Under the pieces are notes generated by a model, which saw only the letters and a list, made by a program, of their open reading frames with translations, was not told the DNA's origin and searched no databases. From Arenicellales bacterium (GTDB lineage: Bacteria; Pseudomonadota; Gammaproteobacteria; BMS3Bbin11): a stretch of 64,000 nucleotides of DNA. Shown here one piece after another: positions 62,096 through 64,000 of the stretch. Location: NCBI GenBank assembly GCA_029287915.1, contig JARFQE010000055.1, positions 1 through 64,000 of the forward strand. Reading direction: 5' to 3'. A program made the position numbers and the translations under genes. How positions within the stretch are numbered: the first letter of the stretch is position 1; each line of letters starts with the position of its first letter.

Positions 62096-63256
62096 GTGGA
62101 AACTCCAATTGATGAAGAACTAATAGCGCAGCTGGCTCTGAACAGGGTTTCCGGCGTTGGTTCACTCGCCTATTCAAATCTTCTCCAGTATTTTGGCACG
62201 GCGAGTGACGTTTTCTGTGCCAACCGCCAACAATTATTACGTGTTCCCGATATTACCCAGGATGTAGTAGAACACCTTGTAAAAGGGATTGATGCGACGA
62301 ATGTCGAGCAGGATATTCTGTGGCTGAAAGAAGACCCGGGACACCGGGCCATAAGTCTTTCTCAGGCAGACTATCCTGCCCTGCTGGCTCAGATTCACCG
62401 TCCACCTCCTGTATTATTTCTGAAAGGTAATGCATCACTATTAAATACAGTGCAGCTATCTATTGTAGGCAGTCGCAATCCTACTCCAGGTGGAATAGAA
62501 AATGCCCGGGCATTTGCACGTAATCTGGCGACAACAGGCTTGACGATTACTTCAGGTCTGGCTACAGGCATCGATGGTGCAGCACATCAGGGAGCGCTGG
62601 ATGCAAAAGCCAGTGCCAATGGTATGATTCAAAAAGGCAGAACAATCGCCGTTGCGGCTACAGGTTTGGACAGGATATATCCTTCACGCCACAGAGATCT
62701 AGCATATGATATCGCTGATAAGGGCTTGCTGGTATCGGAGTTTCCTGTGGGAATGGGGCCACTAAGAGAAAACTTCCCACGCAGAAATAGACTGATAAGT
62801 GGCTTGTCTGTGGGAACATTAGTTATTGAGGCAGCGGTCAAAAGTGGTTCTTTAATTACTGCCCGGTTTGCTATGGAGCAAGGACGAGAAGTATTTGCTA
62901 TACCAGGCTCGATTCACTCTCCTCAGTCAAGGGGTTGTCACTGGTTGATCAGGCAAGGAGCTAAACTGGTCGAGACTGCTGAAGATATCGCAGAAGAAAT
63001 ACTGCCGATACTGCCAACATTTCAGGGCGGTAGCGAGAACCTGCAGCAGATTGAAGCAGCTTCCGACCTGTCAATGGCTGAACAGACTTTGCTGGATGCA
63101 ATTGGGTTCGAGCCAGTGAACCTGGATACCCTAATATCCCGTACAGGTAAAATGATTGATGAGCTCTCAGTTACTCTCAGCCAGCTTGAATTACAGGGAT
63201 TGATCGACACCCTGCCTGGTGGCATGTACAACCGGAGTGTGAAAAGCCATAGATAG
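62096..63256 (+). CDS. dprA: DNA processing protein DprA
   Basis: 386 residues from GTG 62096. The N-terminal SAM-like region (about 1-80) leads to an extended Rossmann domain with LSIVGSRNPTPGGIENARAF, SGLATGIDGAAHQGAL, VSEFPVGMGPLRENFPRRNR and GTLVIEAAVKSGSLITARFA. The C-terminus (about 320-386) is a winged helix (LLDAIGFEPVNLDTLISRTG). DprA loads RecA on incoming single-stranded DNA in natural transformation. It follows the LysM gene and precedes smg. Confidence 0.96.
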   Translation: METPIDEELIAQLALNRVSGVGSLAYSNLLQYFGTASDVFCANRQQLLRVPDITQDVVEHLVKGIDATNVEQDILWLKEDPGHRAISLSQADYPALLAQIHRPPPVLFLKGNASLLNTVQLSIVGSRNPTPGGIENARAFARNLATTGLTITSGLATGIDGAAHQGALDAKASANGMIQKGRTIAVAATGLDRIYPSRHRDLAYDIADKGLLVSEFPVGMGPLRENFPRRNRLISGLSVGTLVIEAAVKSGSLITARFAMEQGREVFAIPGSIHSPQSRGCHWLIRQGAKLVETAEDIAEEILPILPTFQGGSENLQQIEAASDLSMAEQTLLDAIGFEPVNLDTLISRTGKMIDELSVTLSQLELQGLIDTLPGGMYNRSVKSHR

Positions 63257-63280
63257 CCATTACCTGAATGTCTATTGTTC

Positions 63281-63289
63281 TGCTATAAT
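63281..63289 (+). promoter_or_regulatory. Extended -10 promoter before smg
   Basis: TG-c-TATAAT is an extended -10 motif 25 bases after the dprA stop and about 140 bases before the smg start. It could give smg an independent transcript. No strong -35 is seen. Confidence 0.5.
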
Positions 63290-63429
63290 ATTAACCAGTC
63301 GAAGGTTTTGTTTTGATAGACAGATGCTATTTACAAGTGTTGCTATAGTTGCATCTATTTGAACATACCGCCGACACGACAGGCATACAGCCTGGACGTA
63401 ATCCTTTTTTACAGGGATCTGACGCTGCC

Positions 63430-63921
63430 ATGAAAGACAATATGCTCGATGTGTTGATGTACATATTCGAAAATTTCATTGATGATGACCAAAATAAGAG
63501 CAGTGAACCAGATGTTGTAGCGTTAACAAACGAACTGGGTCATGCAGGTTTCAGGCAGGGAGAGATAACAAAAGCGTTTGAATGGCTGGAAGATCTGTCT
63601 GTTTTATGTGAAGAGGATGATTATCCTAATTCAATAAACAACGTTGCATCTGGTACTAGAATTTTTTCTGATCACGAAAAACAGAAGATATCCATATCCG
63701 CCATCGGTTTTCTTACTCGACTTGAATTTTATAACATTATCACACCTTCAGTTCGTGAAGTGATACTTGATCGTGCCATGGCGCTGGAGTCAGAAATTAT
63801 TGATATGGATCAAATGAAATGGGTTGCCATGATGGTCCTCTACAATCAACCGGGACGAGAGACAAATTATCTCTGGCTCGAAAATCTCCTGTTTGACCTT
63901 GAGCAAGATGTGCTGCATTGA
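63430..63921 (+). CDS. smg: Smg-family protein (DUF494)
   Basis: 163 residues from ATG 63430 (MKDNMLDVLMYIFENFI), which aligns with the usual Smg start; a longer in-frame reading lacks support. The pattern is acidic and helical, with ELGHAGFRQGEITKAFEWLE and a C-terminal WLENLLFDLEQD. DUF494/Smg genes stand beside dprA (and topA) in Gammaproteobacteria. Function is unknown. The last 79 bases of the window show no callable gene. Confidence 0.93.
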   Translation: MKDNMLDVLMYIFENFIDDDQNKSSEPDVVALTNELGHAGFRQGEITKAFEWLEDLSVLCEEDDYPNSINNVASGTRIFSDHEKQKISISAIGFLTRLEFYNIITPSVREVILDRAMALESEIIDMDQMKWVAMMVLYNQPGRETNYLWLENLLFDLEQDVLH

Positions 63922-64000
63922 TCACATTATTGCTGCTTTTCCACTGTATTTTTCATAGATAATTTGGCTACCATGCCTGTCGCCACACTGATGGCGTTTG

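Noticed and set aside
63973-64000. Possible gene start at the right edge
   Set aside because: An ATG is present but only nine codons are visible, so no product can be judged.
1-64000. tRNA, rRNA, CRISPR, insertion sequence or prophage
   Set aside because: No cloverleaf-like tRNA, direct-repeat array, transposase or integrase motif was seen on either strand by reading; a dedicated tRNA or CRISPR scan would settle this.

Overview
The window looks like a chromosomal segment of a gammaproteobacterium, probably a sulfur oxidiser. Three things point that way. The housekeeping gene orders def-fmt-rsmB-(DUF4390)-ntrY-ntrX-trkA-trkH, LysM-dprA-smg and rpe-gph-trpEG-trpDC are typical of Gammaproteobacteria. 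An Fnr regulator has its cluster cysteines at the same positions as in E. coli. A secreted Gly/Tyr-rich protein resembles the envelope proteins of intracellular sulfur globules. I see no insertion sequence, prophage, CRISPR array, rRNA or tRNA gene, so this is a stable backbone region with a few accessory modules.

Layout. 1-5073: copper/silver efflux (3' end of a CusC-type outer-membrane channel, CusB, CusA). 5194-7953: an AI-2E/PerM-family membrane protein and a Memo-AMMECR1 fusion. 7981-12443: Fnr, a second unusual Crp/Fnr regulator, a DUF2892 protein, CopZ, CopA and a 26-residue membrane peptide. 12490-18096: DjlA-like co-chaperone, DUF2788, an alpha/beta hydrolase, NadA, citrate synthase and an HPP protein. 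18240-23123: an operon of TetR regulator, MMPL/RND transporter, LolA-like periplasmic protein and outer-membrane barrel. 23299-23808: the sulfur-globule-like protein. 24084-28808: a membrane zinc peptidase, two overlapping DUF697 GTPases and a DUF2333 protein. 29008-34966: rpe, gph, an unannotated Trp-rich leader peptide, trpE, trpG, trpD, trpC and an OsmC protein. 35027-42074: metabolic and hypothetical genes, the ABC-F ATPase Uup and rubredoxin. 42386-46996: a complete rpfG-rpfC/rpfF diffusible-signal-factor (DSF) quorum-sensing locus. 47430-50859: hemH, an MBL-fold hydrolase, an MlaC-like protein and a YcgN protein. 50917-60690 (minus strand): the def-to-trkH cluster. 60980-63921: LysM, dprA, smg.

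The most interesting points are five. The rpf locus has the same convergent arrangement as in Xanthomonas. The MMPL/LolA-like/barrel operon looks like a trans-envelope lipid or hydrophobe exporter with a palindromic site in front of it. A trp leader peptide with three Trp codons lies only 24 bp after gph. Heptanucleotide tandem repeats sit in intergenic spacers, two of them as inverted pairs. Several perfect palindromes stand before genes for envelope, sulfur and signalling proteins. Functions are inferred from motifs and gene order read directly in the sequence; no database search was run.
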